A stretch of DNA of 64,000 nt from Daphnia carinata. Taxonomy: Eukaryota > Arthropoda > Branchiopoda > Diplostraca > Daphniidae. Positions 1-14,078 of this stretch are shown one piece after another. The notes under the pieces were generated by a model. The model saw nothing but the letters and a program-made list of their open reading frames with translations. It was not told where the DNA came from and made no database searches. The position numbers were made by a program, and so were the translations under genes. Position 1 is the first letter of the stretch. Every line of letters starts with the position of its first letter. The stretch spans positions 62,001-126,000 of the forward strand of contig NC_081331.1 in assembly GCF_022539665.2 (NCBI RefSeq), in the 5' to 3' direction.

Positions 1-1
1 C

Positions 2-820
2 CCACACTTCATCGAAGCAATTAAACTCTTGATCGAACTCGGCATCGACAAAAACGCAAAAACCAACGATGGATCGAATGCGCTTCATTATTTGTGTCGA
101 AACAATTCAAGTCCACAATTAATCGACGCGATTAAACTCTTGATCGAACTCGGCTTCGATAAAAACGCAAAAAACAACTATGGATCGAATGCGCTTCATC
201 TTTTGTGTTATAACCATTCAAGCCCACATTTAATCGACGCGATTAAACTCTTGATCGAACTCGGCATCGATAAAAACGCAAAGGACAACCATGGATCGAA
301 TGCGCTTCATCTTTTGTGTTCTGACAATTCAAGCCCACACTTAATCGATGCGATTAAACTCTTGATCAAACTCGGCATCGACAAAAACGAAAAATCCGTC
401 GATGGATGGAGTGCGTTTCATAATTTGTGTTATTACAATTCAAGCCCACAATTAATCGATGCGATTAAACTCTTGATCGAACTCGGCATCGACAAAAACG
501 CAAAAACCAAATATGGATCGAATGCGCTTCATCTTTTGTGTCGAAACAATTCAAGCCCACATTTCATCGATGCGATTAAACTCTTGATCGAACTCGGCAT
601 CGACAAAAACGAAAAAACCAACGAGGGAGCGAATGCGCTTCATTATTTGTGTCATAACAGTTCAACCCCACATTTAATCGATGCGATTGAACTCGTGATC
701 GAACTCGGTATCGACAAAAACGCAAAAACCAACGATGGATGTAATGCGCTTCATCTTTTGTGTGAATACAGTTCAAGCCCACACTTAATCGATGCGGCTG
801 AACTCTTGATCAAACTCGGT
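2..820 (+). repeat. 111-bp coding tandem array underlying the ankyrin repeats
   Basis: The string attaaactcttgatc recurs at 20, 131, 242, 353, 464 and 575, exactly 111 nt apart, with a variant copy (attgaactcgtgatc) at 686. Differences between units are mostly single substitutions, and the period holds without indels. This is sequence-level homogeneity, beyond what conservation of the protein fold would require. Confidence 0.9.
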
Positions 821-835
821 ATTGCAAATACGTAA
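2..835 (+). CDS. Ankyrin-repeat protein, 3' end of gene (5' truncated by window edge)
   Basis: The frame is open from the first bases of the window, so the true start lies upstream; it closes with TAA at 833-835. About 277 residues are visible, almost entirely repeats of a 37-residue unit. Each unit carries an N-A-L-H-(L/Y)-L-C segment, an N-S-S-P-H linker, and an L-I-D-A-I-K-L-L-I-E-L-G-I-D-K-N helix pair, which is the helix-turn-helix-hairpin pattern of ankyrin repeats stretched from the usual 33 residues to 37. Seven full units and a truncated last one are visible. The last unit drifts (A-A-E-L-L-I-K-L-G-I-A-N-T) before the stop, as terminal capping repeats do. No other domain is visible, so only a protein-binding role can be inferred. 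Near identity between units suggests recent amplification or gene conversion. Confidence 0.8.
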   Translation, partial: PHFIEAIKLLIELGIDKNAKTNDGSNALHYLCRNNSSPQLIDAIKLLIELGFDKNAKNNYGSNALHLLCYNHSSPHLIDAIKLLIELGIDKNAKDNHGSNALHLLCSDNSSPHLIDAIKLLIKLGIDKNEKSVDGWSAFHNLCYYNSSPQLIDAIKLLIELGIDKNAKTKYGSNALHLLCRNNSSPHFIDAIKLLIELGIDKNEKTNEGANALHYLCHNSSTPHLIDAIELVIELGIDKNAKTNDGCNALHLLCEYSSSPHLIDAAELLIKLGIANT

Positions 836-2467
836 AGCCCTCCTTCTTTTGATGGAATGCATGGATTTGAGCCGGCGTAATACAAATCTAGCAAATTGTA
901 ACGTGTACGAAATTTTTAAAACCGGATGAGGTGAATTTTCAAAGATATTATTTATGGCATTTACAAGGATATCAAGGTTGTTTGAAAACACACAAAACGC
1001 GCTACGTTGCAATAAATGATATTCTCGGCAAAATACAGATAACTATATAAATTGATCAATCGCAAAGAGTATTTATTTCGAACTGTAATGTCAACGCATG
1101 TAAGTTAAATAAATTAACACTCGAAAAAAATAAGGTACTGGTCGATGGACTATCTCACAAAGTAAGGCGCATCACATCAGCTAGAACCTGATTAAGGCGA
1201 AAGTTATAACACAAGTGAATGGACGTGTTTGAGGAGACGTAACGAAAAATTAATCCCTTCTTTTAGTAATTACGTCCTTGATAAGGAAATAACTAGTTGT
1301 TTTCGTCCTCTCCTATCATTGCAACCACGATAGAAATATTTTTGTTTTGTACAATTAAATGGAATCGTCAAACGTAAGCATTAAACTGTCTAAGTTGTCT
1401 GCGCAAAACCCTTATTGAAAACCATGGATTCCGCACAACACCATTGGAGTAGCCTAATTTCACTTCTCTTGAAATATCAACTAAAGCAAATTTTTGCCAG
1501 AGTCAAGTGAGTATTAACTGCTAAATGCACTTGATTGTGGAGAGTAATGAAAAGGACACTATAGATGAAAGATCTGTGCTATGTCACCATTGAATAAGCC
1601 ATCACTTAAAATATTTGTTTGTAGAATTTTGAGGAAAACGAACACAAATAAAAAAAAGGCAATGTGATACCTCATACAATCTAACGTGCAAGCACAGCTC
1701 TAAAACTTTGTAAAATGTAAAACCCTGATACGAAAACTAACCTGGAAATGCTCCACATAGTCCTGTCAAACAACAGCAATCTGCTAGACACCACACACAT
1801 TTGAGAAGTTGTGCAACATGGTCACCAATGAGCTGGTTTGTTATTCATCGTAAGCTGACGTGTAAGCAGTCAACCACTGACGGCCAAGCAGCTTTTGGTG
1901 TGACGTTTCCAACATTTAAACTGTTGGCCAGGTTCAATCCCTTCGAGTTTTAAAACCAAGTTTGCCAGTTTCATCACCAGGATTCATTTCATTCAGCAAC
2001 AAACTATGCAAAAACAAAATAAGCTTATTAAAATCAATGTTTAGTGAAAAAGAACCGTATTATAAACATTCAGCTCAATACTAGAGGCTAACAAATTATT
2101 TGCAGGTGATTGCTTAGATGCAACTGTTTTTACGACAGAAATGTAAAATTTTGCTTTCGTGTCAATAGTCCAATATTATCTAAACAAATTTAAGTCAGTG
2201 GCGGTATGACAAATCAACCAATCTGCTTCTACAAACTGCAAAGAAAAAGAAAAGGTGACAACGCTCTCACATACTGACAAAGAAGCAAAGGGAAAAGGTA
2301 CATGTTCATAGGACAAAAACTCACCAGAACCACCAAACTAGAGACCAACACTAAAGCAAGAAGTATGGCAATCCGTTTTACCCTAAATAAAAATAAAAAA
2401 TATTGGCCTTTTTTTTCTGTTTGACGGCTACCTCCATCTAACGGTCACGTTTCTAGTTAAGTCTGTT

Positions 2468-2502
2468 AAAAAATAAGCCCGACTAAAAAAATAAGCCCGA
2501 CT
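2468..2502. repeat. Two-copy 17/18-bp direct tandem repeat
   Basis: The unit aaaaaataagcccgact occurs at 2468-2484 and again immediately at 2485-2502, the second copy having one extra A. This is a recent local duplication or slippage event in noncoding sequence. Confidence 0.85.
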
Positions 2503-2504
2503 TT

Positions 2505-3030
2505 ATTTTTAAATGACGATTTTTTCAAAAACGGCTTACATGACAAAAAACTAATGGCTTTTTCTGAATCAGCGTTAAAATTAGGTTATACTGTGGGATT
2601 TTCTTCGCATTCCAAGAGATTTCGATTTTTACCGATTTTGACAAAAGTGGGAAGGCCTTCTCCTATAGCCTTCTCACTTTTTCAATTTTGGCAAAATTTT
2701 TGATTTCGCTTTAAATACGTGGTTTCGATGCAGAATTGAACGGACTTCACGAATATGAGGGTTGTTTTTTCGGGGGACTCATAGTTTTTGAATAAAACGG
2801 TAAAAGTTGGGTTTAAAAAAAAACGATACAAAGCGCTGTCACGTACTGGCGCGCTAGTTTTCATTGCGATGCAGGACAAATAATCAATCTATTTAAAAAA
2901 CGGTTGACTTAATGAAAAAAATAACAATTTTCCCGGAATAAGCATTCAATTTTGAGTATATCCTGTGATATTCAACCAATTCCATTGACTGTCAGTTTTT
3001 GCAGGTTTTTGAGGTAAAATTCCCAGGTTA
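2505..3030. repeat. Possible diverged direct duplication in noncoding DNA
   Basis: Two stretches, beginning near 2525 and near 2895, share the same order of landmarks: a run of A then acgg, a tract around tgac/ttaatg with poly-A, (t)gaat(c/a)agc(g/a)tt, a-t-atactgtg or atcctgtg followed by ttt/ttc, then attcca. This looks like an old direct duplication of roughly 120-150 bp separated by unrelated sequence. I matched by eye and identity is modest. Confidence 0.35.
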
Positions 3031-6000
3031 ATGTATTGGTAGACGTAGACAGCAGGAAGTAATCTTGTCCTCGTGCTCACTTGGTGGGTGTCCGGAAGGA
3101 AATGAAAGCTTCTTTTTCCGTTTGAAATCTATACAGAACCCAGTGAATTTGGACAAATTCTTTTATATAGCCATGAGGACGTTTGCAGGCCGTTTGATAT
3201 CACACAGAAGTCCTAAACCAACAGCAGCAAGGGACCCTTCCTTCAGATGGTCGTTCATCGACTTCCTTTCTTTATTCTGGTATAGACCTCGCAATGGTGG
3301 CCAATTCGTCAGCGCCATTTCCTTTTCCTCGTTCGAATTGTTATGTATAGAACGTGTGTTATTGTTATCGAATGTGTTGCGTCATAGGAAACGACGGAAA
3401 ATTGGCGCTGGGAGGTCCAACGGCCCACCGGGCATCATCTTGTTCCCTACACCATTGCGGCCTTGTCCTCTCGATAACACATCGATTCATCAATCAATTG
3501 TGTATCTATAGCCATTCACCCCTGCAAACAGGTAACGTCCCAACAAATGCTCAGAGCAATATAACGTCCGTTGGCTGGCCCATCCTGTATCTCTGCAATA
3601 TAAACGTAGAAATTAGAAAAAATTTGATTGCAAGTGGATTATTTGAATTTATCATTTACCTGCCCTGTCTGCGCTATTTTACAGTTTTAATACCTTGAAA
3701 TAAGTCCCACGAAGAATGGGCAAACAGATAATAAAGGATAAACTACTGCACATGTCCATATTTCCCATATATAAACGGCTGCAAAAGAATAGTACCGAAG
3801 AGTTGAAAGGGGAAATTCGTGATGGGTGGTTTTTATATCCACAGAGGATCGTCATGGCAAGGTGAGCACGTCTATTCTAAACAACAAGCAAGAGTTTCAT
3901 TGAATGCAAGAAGGCCCATTCTTCAAAAATGGCTGATGTAGTTTGTGGCTGCTACACTCGCGGGGGCCCAAAGAGTCAAGATGGAGGAGAGATGATCCCC
4001 TACGGAGCCTCTTGACACGATCACGCTCACAACGCAGCAACAGAGGTGGGTGCTCTTATATTATCTTTACTGCCTCTATTGTCGTTGACAACCACAAAAG
4101 TTGGATCCCTTTCACCCCACTGCTGCTGTCACACCTCTTGAAAAAACTTCTATTATTTCCACCCAGCTTCAAAATTCTCTCACAGGCTCTTGTCCCTTTT
4201 GCCTTTTATTCATTGTCACACCAAACAATTCATAATGCTGGCCCACTTGAGTTATCACAGGACATTTTTTTTCCAAGTAGCTGCTGTGTGTATTGATATA
4301 TTTATGCACATGGACCTATAGGAGGTCCTGGTTGGCTTATTGAATTGTTTGTGATTATTGTCGATATGATTTAAACAGCAGAGACCCACCGCTATGACAG
4401 TGGATGTGTACACATTGTTGGGTTGCTGTCCCACTTAAACGTTTTTGGCCTGGCTTATACTTGATCAGTTATACATACGGCAGCATCTGAACGAGGCCTA
4501 ATGTATAGGCTGCGCATAAATTATTTTTTTATTCGGAGAAATGTTGAAATGTTAAGCTTCTGTTTTTGCTTGTGACTCAGATCTCTTGGTCGTGATGATG
4601 CTCAACGCACACAACAAGACGCAATGTCCACTACATCTACACAGACATCCAGCTACGGATCAAGGATAGAGGTATAATGCCTGATGTGCTAATAGCTTTT
4701 TAATTCAGAGAGGTTCTCAGTGTGTGCCTGGACAAGATTTGTCCAAACTCTGTTGTCAAACAATAAAAGGAGTATAAGCAGCCCGGACATGTACATTCTT
4801 GCCCATTTGCTTCGCTTTATGATGGGGCTTTATTATATCTATACGTAGGCCTTGTGCTTCTACTGCTGGAAAAATGGGCAGACTTATCTTGGCGCCTTCA
4901 ATGCTGATGAGAATTGCCGCTCCTATTGACGGGGCTCGAGCCTGTGGACGGATGTCGGAGGTATGTCAACCCCTTTCTTTTTCCTGAAGTTTTTAAGTTG
5001 TGCGTTAGGGCCCAAGAGAGAACTCACTTGGCAATAAAAATCCCAATCGCGCATCAGCTTTTCACCAGATCAGCCCCGAAAGCAATTTGATCATATATAC
5101 ATCGTCGACACAGACTATAAAAGCTCTACATCCCTACCGATGTGGGCAATATAAATGGACGATGCCCAGTTTAGGCCTATAGAATATAGGTCTCATCTCG
5201 AGAGCACTATTTACTACCTACGTATTATGGATTCATATTTACTATGTGTCGCGTTCACTTGGCGTGTCATACAGCTGAGCTCAAGGTCTTGCCAGTTGAT
5301 TATGCCGAGCTTATTTGGGTTGTATCCATTTATAAGCCCTATATACAGATGAGATAGGCCTGCTATAAGAAATGATTTACAATGCGAGATGTGAGAACAG
5401 CGCACAGGACGTCACACCGAAATATAAATTAATTGACCAGGTAATTTACTTTGGCTTGTGTTTCTCGTATTGTGCTACGCATTTATAAACAAGTTCCGGT
5501 GAATATAAATCGAGATTGTTCTAGAAAAGAACAAGACAATACATAAATATGATAATTGCAAAATCTGTAAGCATTAGTTACATCATAATACGAGTTGAAT
5601 CAATTAAATTAAAAATTCTTACCGTGTTATGTCGCGCTGGCATCCCTTTTTCTCATAAAGGCTATTTATTTTTTCCTTAAATAATAATAATAAATAAATA
5701 ATAGGGCGACGACGCGGCACTTTTTTATTCGTCGTCGGCTATTGGATGAAATCAACCAACCGAAATCAAACGCTGGTGTCTATTGTTATGCATCTACCCC
5801 TCTGTCCTTTGGTTTTTTTCTCTTTTGTTATTCTCCTACATCCATTCAGCAGCGTCGCTACACGTCCGCACAAATGGAAGGGGAGGCCATCGCGGGGTGG
5901 GGCCTGCTGCGTATTTCAAATATATTTTGCTGTTTTAGAAATATTTTTTTGAGGGTCTGCAACGATAGTTGGTCTGGTTACAAAAGATGCGTACCATCCA

Positions 6001-9000
6001 TAAATAAAACACAAAAATTTAGATTTATTATGGGCCTACAATTATATGCCATACGTTGTATGTAGCGGGGCTTATTATTCGATTTCTCATTGGACGGTGT
6101 ATCGAAACGAATAAAAAGAAAAAGGCTTTACTCTTTCTCGTATTTCTTTTCAAGAATGAGAAACAGAGAATTGCTTAGCCGTCCCGTCGTGTTCTTTTTT
6201 GGTTAGAAAAATAAGCATTTGTGGTAGAAATCAGGGCTTTTTATTGTCCATCAGTTGACCTGATGTCGCGTACTCGCTTTCATTCTAAATGATTTTTTAC
6301 GTTTGTATGGGCTGGCACGTAGAGCCGACGTAGATGCTCCATGCTGCGAGAGCCTCTACGCTCGTACCAACATCCAATTCGAAAAACAATGAATGAAATT
6401 CAAAATCATGGTCAGCTTTGCCGCGTTCCATTTCCAGTTGATGTTTTTGTTTCGTATATTCGACGAGTAGATATTTTTCAGCGATGGTTAATCGCTCGAT
6501 TAAGCAAATTCTCATCACGGCTTATCAAAGGTGAATGAGAGATTCGTCCATGGTCATTTCGAATGCAAAGCCTCTTGCCTTTTTTCATGTTTGCTGATGT
6601 CCCATTTAAAAAGCTCGTGCCGATTCTTTTTTAAAGAGAATCAGCCGAATCAATGAGAAAGCTGGTCTTTTTTCATTTGATTTCCTTCAACGTCTGTGCT
6701 GAATTGGTGAGCGGCAAAAAAGTCTTTTGGCGGCTTTTTAATCACCGAGGTGCACAACGTTTGATGATCATTATTCATCCCCGCTTGGTTAGTCCTCGTT
6801 ATCAGAGCTGTCCTGATGCTTCTCCTTTTCACATTTTCCAAAATAAAAGCCCAATAGGGTCTCCCCGCTAAAGCCAAAAGGAAATCTCTATATATAAATA
6901 GTATGAAAAGAGAGAATGGAGAACCTCGTCTGTTACATGTCCAATATACCACAGCAAAAACCACCACCAGGTGTGGATGTGTACAAAGCACCTTTTTTTC
7001 TCTTTCTCTATTTTATTTTTTACTTTCCCCTGTTGTTGTGTTTTTAATGCATGTTGTATATGAGGGTATATCAACACTCAGAAATATAGCGTTTAGTTGG
7101 ATATAGGCGTCCGTTAGCCCGGACTAGATATAGAACTTGGACTTTGCGGAGCCAAGGGCCTTCAATGCGTCGTATATAATAGTAGACGTCAGCGTTTACA
7201 CAGTTGAGGCAATCCTTGACAATCATCAGCTGCCGCGTTCATTCTCTTGGCTCGATCTTTATATAGCAACCAACTTCTTTAGAATAGACCTATGCGATTC
7301 ACGTATAAATGAAAGAGTGTGTCATTGCGCAGCGACCGTTTCTTACTTTCGGCTTCGTTTTCGTCACTTGGTCTTGTCCCAGTGACTCTTGTCGAAAGCA
7401 AAAAAAAAAAAATGAATGTTGCTATAACGCGGGGCTTCTGAACTATTTCCTCTTTCATTTCAGTAATTTCAAAGAGAGCCTCTTGCGAACGCGACACGTG
7501 CCGGTCTTGGTTTTTCAGAACTAGAAATGTACGCAAGTGAAATCCTTCGTTCCAACATCGACATTGAATCGACGATGTCTAGAATTATGGCGATGTGTGG
7601 GGGTAACGGTAACGAAACGTTTTCTCTCCACTTCGGAATGAAAAAAGAAAAAAACTGTTCATTTTGATGGCCCATCCTACGATTATTCCCACGACTACTT
7701 TGCCGTTTTGTTTCTCCGCCTTTTTGTCTTGTTGCATCTAAAAGGGGAAATTTTCTCAGAATTCGATGGAAAGGATTGGCAACCATACCGACCCTTTTGT
7801 TTGACACCGTAAAAGGCCTCACTTTGACATACACACAAGAAATGAAAATGAATTTCGTTTGTCTACGTCTAGTGCCATAAGCAATAGCCAAATGATGGAT
7901 TGCACTTTACAGGCTGCAAATTCATTTGCAATATTGCCAGAGTACAAGAATAAAAATGGGGAAAGCCCCTCCAATCAGGAATGCCATTGGAATTTCTTGT
8001 TGCCTTTTCTACATTGACCGATTAAAAAAAGCACCGTGAAGCAATTGAAAAATACACGTTCAGATATAGATGTATTTTCTTTTATGATGGAGGGTGTGAA
8101 GCAGCAGCTAGAATCAATACGGCCAAACAGGTAGACTGGAATGTTCACGGTGGCCAATTCGCAGGTATGCCAATGTCGGCATCCGAAAGCCCAAAAAGGT
8201 AATTCTCCTCGCGGTTTTATATTTTCTGTCTATCGATTATGTTGTACAACTTCATTTCTATGTAAGACTTTGTGTGCTGCTTCTGCGTATGGATACTTTG
8301 AAGAGAGAGGCCGATCCAATATTGATCTATCAAACAAATCGTGAACACAACATAAGAATGGCTCATCTGGCCGCTTTGACTTCATGACCGCCATAGAAAC
8401 CCACATGAACAGGGGGGCCAGTGACGACGCAAGAGGACCAGTGGAATAGAGACACCAACACATTTCATTCATCCATAAGTAATGGCTGATGGATTGCAGT
8501 CGTGTGTTCTGCTTCTCTGTGTGCTAGCGAGAAGAATGACACACACACAAAAGATAGACAGAAGCGAATAAAATCAGGGAATTCCAATGCCCGTCTATTG
8601 GCAATATGGAGAAGACCAAACTTCATTCATGAACCGTGCGGAATTGGTTAAGTAACGGTGCCGCCTGGTGTGTGACTCTTGCACACTTTGGACACGGACA
8701 CCCTATCAAGCAGTTCATATCTTCCTTGTTATCGACACTTTTCAAGTTAGTGCTGCTAACATTTTCTCGTTCCCTCTGGTCGTTTTGAATGGAGACACGA
8801 TGTGCTGTTGGCTGCCGGTCACGCTGCATTATGCCCATCGAATCGCAGGGGCGGGCTCTTCAAAAAAAAAGGACGACCTAATCAAAAAGGCGCATCTTTT
8901 TTCAAACCATCGACGAAAGAATATTGAGAGGGGGAAGATGAACAAAAGATGAATGGAAGCGGTTTTTTTTTTGTGTATAACGAGAACCCATCAAAGGCCC

Positions 9001-12000
9001 AGTTGAGTATGGGAATAGAAGCGTGGAGAACAAGAGATTAACTCGTCAGACTTAAAGCTATTTGCTTTGGTTGAACCATCAGTAGCCAATGCTAGCTTCC
9101 TAAATAAAGAGAATATAGAACACGATGGATCGGACACGCTGAATTCCAGTTCTGCCGATTGGAAGTTTAATAATAATAGACTTGACTGAACCCAGTCTTT
9201 TCTACATACGTGAGGATGGCATTTACGCACAAGTCACAGATTATAAGGAATGCAATCAATCATTGTCCGCACAATTGCACATTCCATTTCGTTCTGTATA
9301 TAGGGCACGATCGAGAAACCAAACGTCTACATTCTTCTATTTTGCATTATAAACATACACACCGTTTGCGGCTTGTGTCCAGATCTAAACAGGCGTGAAT
9401 AGTTTTTCTTCGATACCAAACGTTGTGTTTTAGTTGTAAATTCATGCGCTCGGTTAAACACACGACGATGTGCTACCTTACTTTTTTTTTGACAGCTGCC
9501 GCCACTGAATGCTGCTCTTATAGCCCTAATAATCACAAGCTGCTGACAAGCCTCGTATTCTGCTGGCTCACTCATCGCACACAATGCCACCTCAATAGCT
9601 ACTTACTAACACGAACTACACGCATACAAAAAAAACAAGCCGAAACGGAACTTGCAAAAATAAAAAAAGCGACAATTGTATTTTCGTATAGATGACTCTT
9701 TCAGCCAAAAGTTCGACTAACGCATTCAGCCAGAACAAAAAAAAAGCCAAAGAAAAATCATAAAATGATAAAAAAAATAAAAGAAAGGAAACAAAAAATC
9801 ATTGCCTCCTGAAAGAAGCAAAAAAGCTTGTCGGCATCTCTACTACAACAGCACAGATCGACGTATATGTGTGTGTGTACATTTTCTATAAGCTTATAGG
9901 CCGAGGATAGGGCAAAGCAGGGGGGCTTCCGCTTCATCTCTCCTGCCTCTTGTGGCCTTTTTTCAAAAAGAAGACAAGAGAAGCCGACGGCTTTTGGCTT
10001 TTTCGTATGTAGTCTAAGAGCATAAACGTATACATGCATTGGTTTTTTTTAAGGGGGGACCATCTTTAAAGCAGAGCTTAGAAAAGAGAAGCCAAGATTT
10101 GGGGAGATCCATTGGCGGATATCGAGGTACACACTCGTAGAAAATACACAATGATCCGGGCCAAGTAAGGAGAGCAAAAAAGGAAGAAGGTGACACACAA
10201 AAGGACACACTGTGTCCGTCTGTGTGTAGCCACTAAAAAACGCCGACGACTGTTGTCCACCTTTTCTTTTCGTTTTGCTCATTTCGATATTAGTACTCCG
10301 TTTATTGTGTTCTATATGCCCCGCCGCATTTCTTCTTCTTCTTTTCTCGATTCATTTCCATCGACGATGCACTTTCCCTCTTTGGCTTTTTGCCTTCCTT
10401 TGTCAAACTGTTTTGTTCTCGTCTTTTGTAGGCGCATGATCCCCAAAAGTTCACTTGGTCAGATTGTTCAACCGGCACCCGATTCCCGCGCTCTCTTTCT
10501 ATCCCCCCCGCGCCAACGTTTAAAACGAATCTCTTTTCATATACACACAAAAAACCATTGGCTTTCGGCTTTTAACGTAGACATTGTAGTGCACAGATTG
10601 AAAATAGAGACGTGCTGACTTGCGTTGGGCAATCCACTTGTATCCATAGTCTAGACTTGTGTGTATATATTGAAGGTCTTGGTCTTTGGTCCATACACTA
10701 TTCGTCATTTTTTTAAGGCGCTTATAGGTGCAGCATGTCGGCTTCCTTGGTCAATGGTCGTGTTGAATGCAAAAGAATGGTAAGCGCGAACAAATCTTTC
10801 CGGTGCGGCACCTTTTTTCCCTTAATTCAGCCAAAGGCCAACGTCTTTGATATACATAAGAAAAAGTGGAGTACACCAAACCTATTGAATTCGGCAGAAA
10901 ACATACGTAGACACGTATAGGCCTACAGCTTTATTATACCATGCCGCACCTCAGCGTGTATAGCACCCACCGCTGTTTGAGCATAACAAAAGCTAATTAT
11001 AACTGCATTCATTGATTCCATTCAGTTATTTTTGGGGCGCACATTATCGTCCTCTGTAATGTCAAGATCTACCTGCTGTTTCATATAAAGATTTTACGGA
11101 TATCCGTAGATCGTTTCGTCGGGCCATCATCCGCACCGTCATCTTCCGCCCGTGTGACTTTTGTATCGATAGGAAAACGGCGGTTAATAAATACAGCGAA
11201 CAAGATATTCTTTTCCAATTGAAATTGGCGGTAGAAGTCGATGGACAAAGTCGCAGACAGGATAAGCCGATTAATTTTCGTGTGATGCCCCGTCAAACCG
11301 CGTGTTTATTGACCTTTTTTCTTGTGCATCAGACCAATGTGTATGGACGAGTTCATAAAGAGCAGTAGCTTTGCAGCGGTCGGCTAATCCGCTTATCTTT
11401 TTTCTTCCTCAAGTGTTTCAAATTGACTCTATACATGTAGATACTGGATTACTTCCGATTTATAAGCCCTTCCAAATAGGCTGACCATTGACCTGATGAT
11501 TTTCAAATTCTTTTAACAACCATCCTTGGCGATGAAATGAAGATCTACTCGCATCATAGAAGTTCAAAGTTAGTGTGAAAGGAACAAACAAAAATGAAGC
11601 AGAGGGGAGCCAAAATGGCGTGACGTTGCGATGACTTTAGATGTTGAGAAACGTTTGGCTGTGTTCATCGATGATAGTGGCATCACACACACAAAATACA
11701 AGTGTTGAGTTTCATAAGATAAGCAGGACGTATAGGTCCGCTCTCCCTCCTTTTTTTGGGAGGGGGGATGACGTTCTTTCTCAACCGTGAGTTTGTGCAA
11801 TTCTCCCGTCTGTTCACTTCTCTTTGGGGTGGTACAAAAGCCTCCCTCTCTATGCCTTTGTGTTGTTGTTTGTCCTCTAATAGAATCAAAGTGGGGGACT
11901 GTCGATGTGCATTTCCATAACACAAGGAGCGTTCGAGTGGTTTCTGCCACCACAAGCGCATCACGACAGACAAAAGAGCATCACCATGTTGTTTGCGGCC

Positions 12001-13897
12001 GTTCGATGGGGGCCATCATCATCGTGGCTACCCATCCACCCCTCTACAATCAAACGATTCTTATTGGACGCCGTGATGGGATCAAAAAAAAGGGGGAGAC
12101 TTGCGGAGGTTAAACGCATCCGCATGGAAACTGAAGGAGGGAAAGCTCTTCCATCGCCTTATAGAGGCAACAGCTCCCTAATGTATTATTATATCAATAG
12201 GAAATGTGTATTGTGCTGATGATCAATAACACCAGCAAATATCGAACATGCAAACACGCGCCTCGCTGATTCTTTACCTTCTCTGTTCTTATACGAACGT
12301 GATGCTGGTGAACGAAAAGAAACGGCCCTGTATATACAGATTGCACGGGACATAAACGAAATAACGTCATTTATAGAAATAAGAAATGTCTACAGTTGAA
12401 ACTCCCCCCCTCTTCGATTTCTGCATCCATTGTCGGTTGTGTAAATCCATTGATGAAAATAGAAAGAGGAGCATCAACAGTCACTCGCCTATTCGTTCAC
12501 GTATTTTTTTCAAAACGAAGAGGACAGTACAAGGGAGGTGTGTATAATATATTGCGAGGGGAGTTTCTTTTGGGCGTCGTATCTTGACGTTTCGGTCCCC
12601 GCCCAGGCGCACTCCGCCATATGGACGTTGTTCACAGTGGCTTACATAAATTGAGAGATGGCACTCAACAAAAGACCTTGGCTTACATTTTATTGATTAT
12701 TTTCAATTCCATCATCTGCGATTTTTTTCAATTGCATTTCATCATTCCACGTGTCCCTGACATTTCTCTTGAGTCTATCGGAAAGTGTTGGAAGCTAAAC
12801 AAATTCTTTTGGTCTTTGTCGATGAACAAAGGGGAAAAGCTACAGACATTCTTACGTCCTGAAAAATAAGGAGAGCACATTGACCAAAAAATCCTTTTGT
12901 TCGTTTATAGACACGAGCATTGGGGGACCGCAATTCCATAAGACGCGGTCACCTTTTCCTACATGAAAACAAATAGATAACGAGAGCGGCACGAGGTGTA
13001 AGTCCCTCGTCCATCAAACTTTCCAATTCTTATATTATAACACAGGCGACCCAGAGATTCCGCCTCAGCGATTCAGACGAACGTATGTTCCCCAACAGCT
13101 GATGTGTCACATATTTATTATTTAAATGAGAGCCAGATGGATGCCTTGTATTTATAAAAAGGCTAAATGCACGTTATGTAATGGCGATGAGCACAAAACA
13201 GATCGACACTTGGTAACAAGAATGTGCGCATTTAGCTGCCAATTCCCAGTCAACATCTTATCCGAAAATAGCGGCCCACATGTTATTCAATTTCTTGGAA
13301 TGTCAGTCTACTTTTGGATGCCAATTCCCAGCTGCCAGTGCACACCGGCAACAACTGGATTGAGTTCACTTTTAAAAATGTCAGACTAATTAAATTTTGA
13401 GAACTGATATGCTTGGACTACTATAAATGAAACATTTCCATCCCTTGCGTCGATCGATGAACAGAGACATTGATGGATTGGCATTCGCAATTCACATGAA
13501 AACCTAATTCAATTATTGCAGGTTGCGGGAACCCTCGATTTCAACCCCAACCCGCTGTAACTCGTCATCAGCAAACGCATTCAATCACGAAAAGCATCAC
13601 AATTATCAAACCCGAATAGATAGGAAGGCCCCTTCTGTTCTATTATAGGGAAGGATACCCTCGTTCCCATCTATTCCGCACGTTGGATGATGGGGAGGGA
13701 GGGGCTGAAAAAAAGAAAGGGCCAACCCCAAACGGAAGGTTTTATGTTTCAGGCTGGAGCGCTAAATGTGCCGGGAGGAAGAAGATAGAAGGCCCGGTTG
13801 GACGAGATGAGCCCAGTGGGCAAGTTCGACTGAGCATTCGTGCGTAAGCCCCTTTTGAAAATTCGGCCGGGCTCTGGTTGGAGGCCCGTCAGCGCCT

Positions 13898-13904
13898 CTC
13901 AGTT
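13898..13904 (+). promoter_or_regulatory. Candidate initiator upstream of hkb
   Basis: The sequence ctcagtt contains the arthropod initiator core TCAGT, with A+1 at 13901, 178 nt upstream of the chosen hkb start codon. No TATA box lies about 30 nt upstream, and the expected downstream promoter element position is only a weak match. It is a plausible start site in an otherwise unmarked region. Confidence 0.25.
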
Positions 13905-14078
13905 CTCACCACTCGGGCCCACAACGAGAGGCGCATAACGAGAAGCCCCTTCTTTCTACCTCTCCAACTTTCCCTATAGAATATGGCCATCGAGCCCTTT
14001 TTTTCTGTGCCTCCTCCCATTTTTTCGGGTTCACCCCTCCTACTCAGCCCTCCAGTACTGCCCTTTTTCTTTTTCTTC

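Larger units (their letters stand above)
836..14078. other. Gene-poor interval between the ankyrin gene and hkb
   Basis: No open frame here combines useful length, splice sites and recognisable protein sequence. The many 60-140-codon frames overlap on both strands and are rich in Phe, Ser, Leu, Cys and Lys, as expected from A/T- and pyrimidine-rich noncoding DNA. The interval holds homopolymer runs, a short GT microsatellite near 9868, and the small tandem and diverged duplications listed separately between 2468 and 3030. It may contain regulatory DNA for hkb or introns of genes outside the window; neither is shown by the sequence. Confidence 0.5.

Noticed and set aside
3065-3698. Overlapping 148- and 114-codon plus-strand frames
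   Set aside because: The two frames overlap, lack splice or domain signals, and read as chance translation of noncoding DNA.
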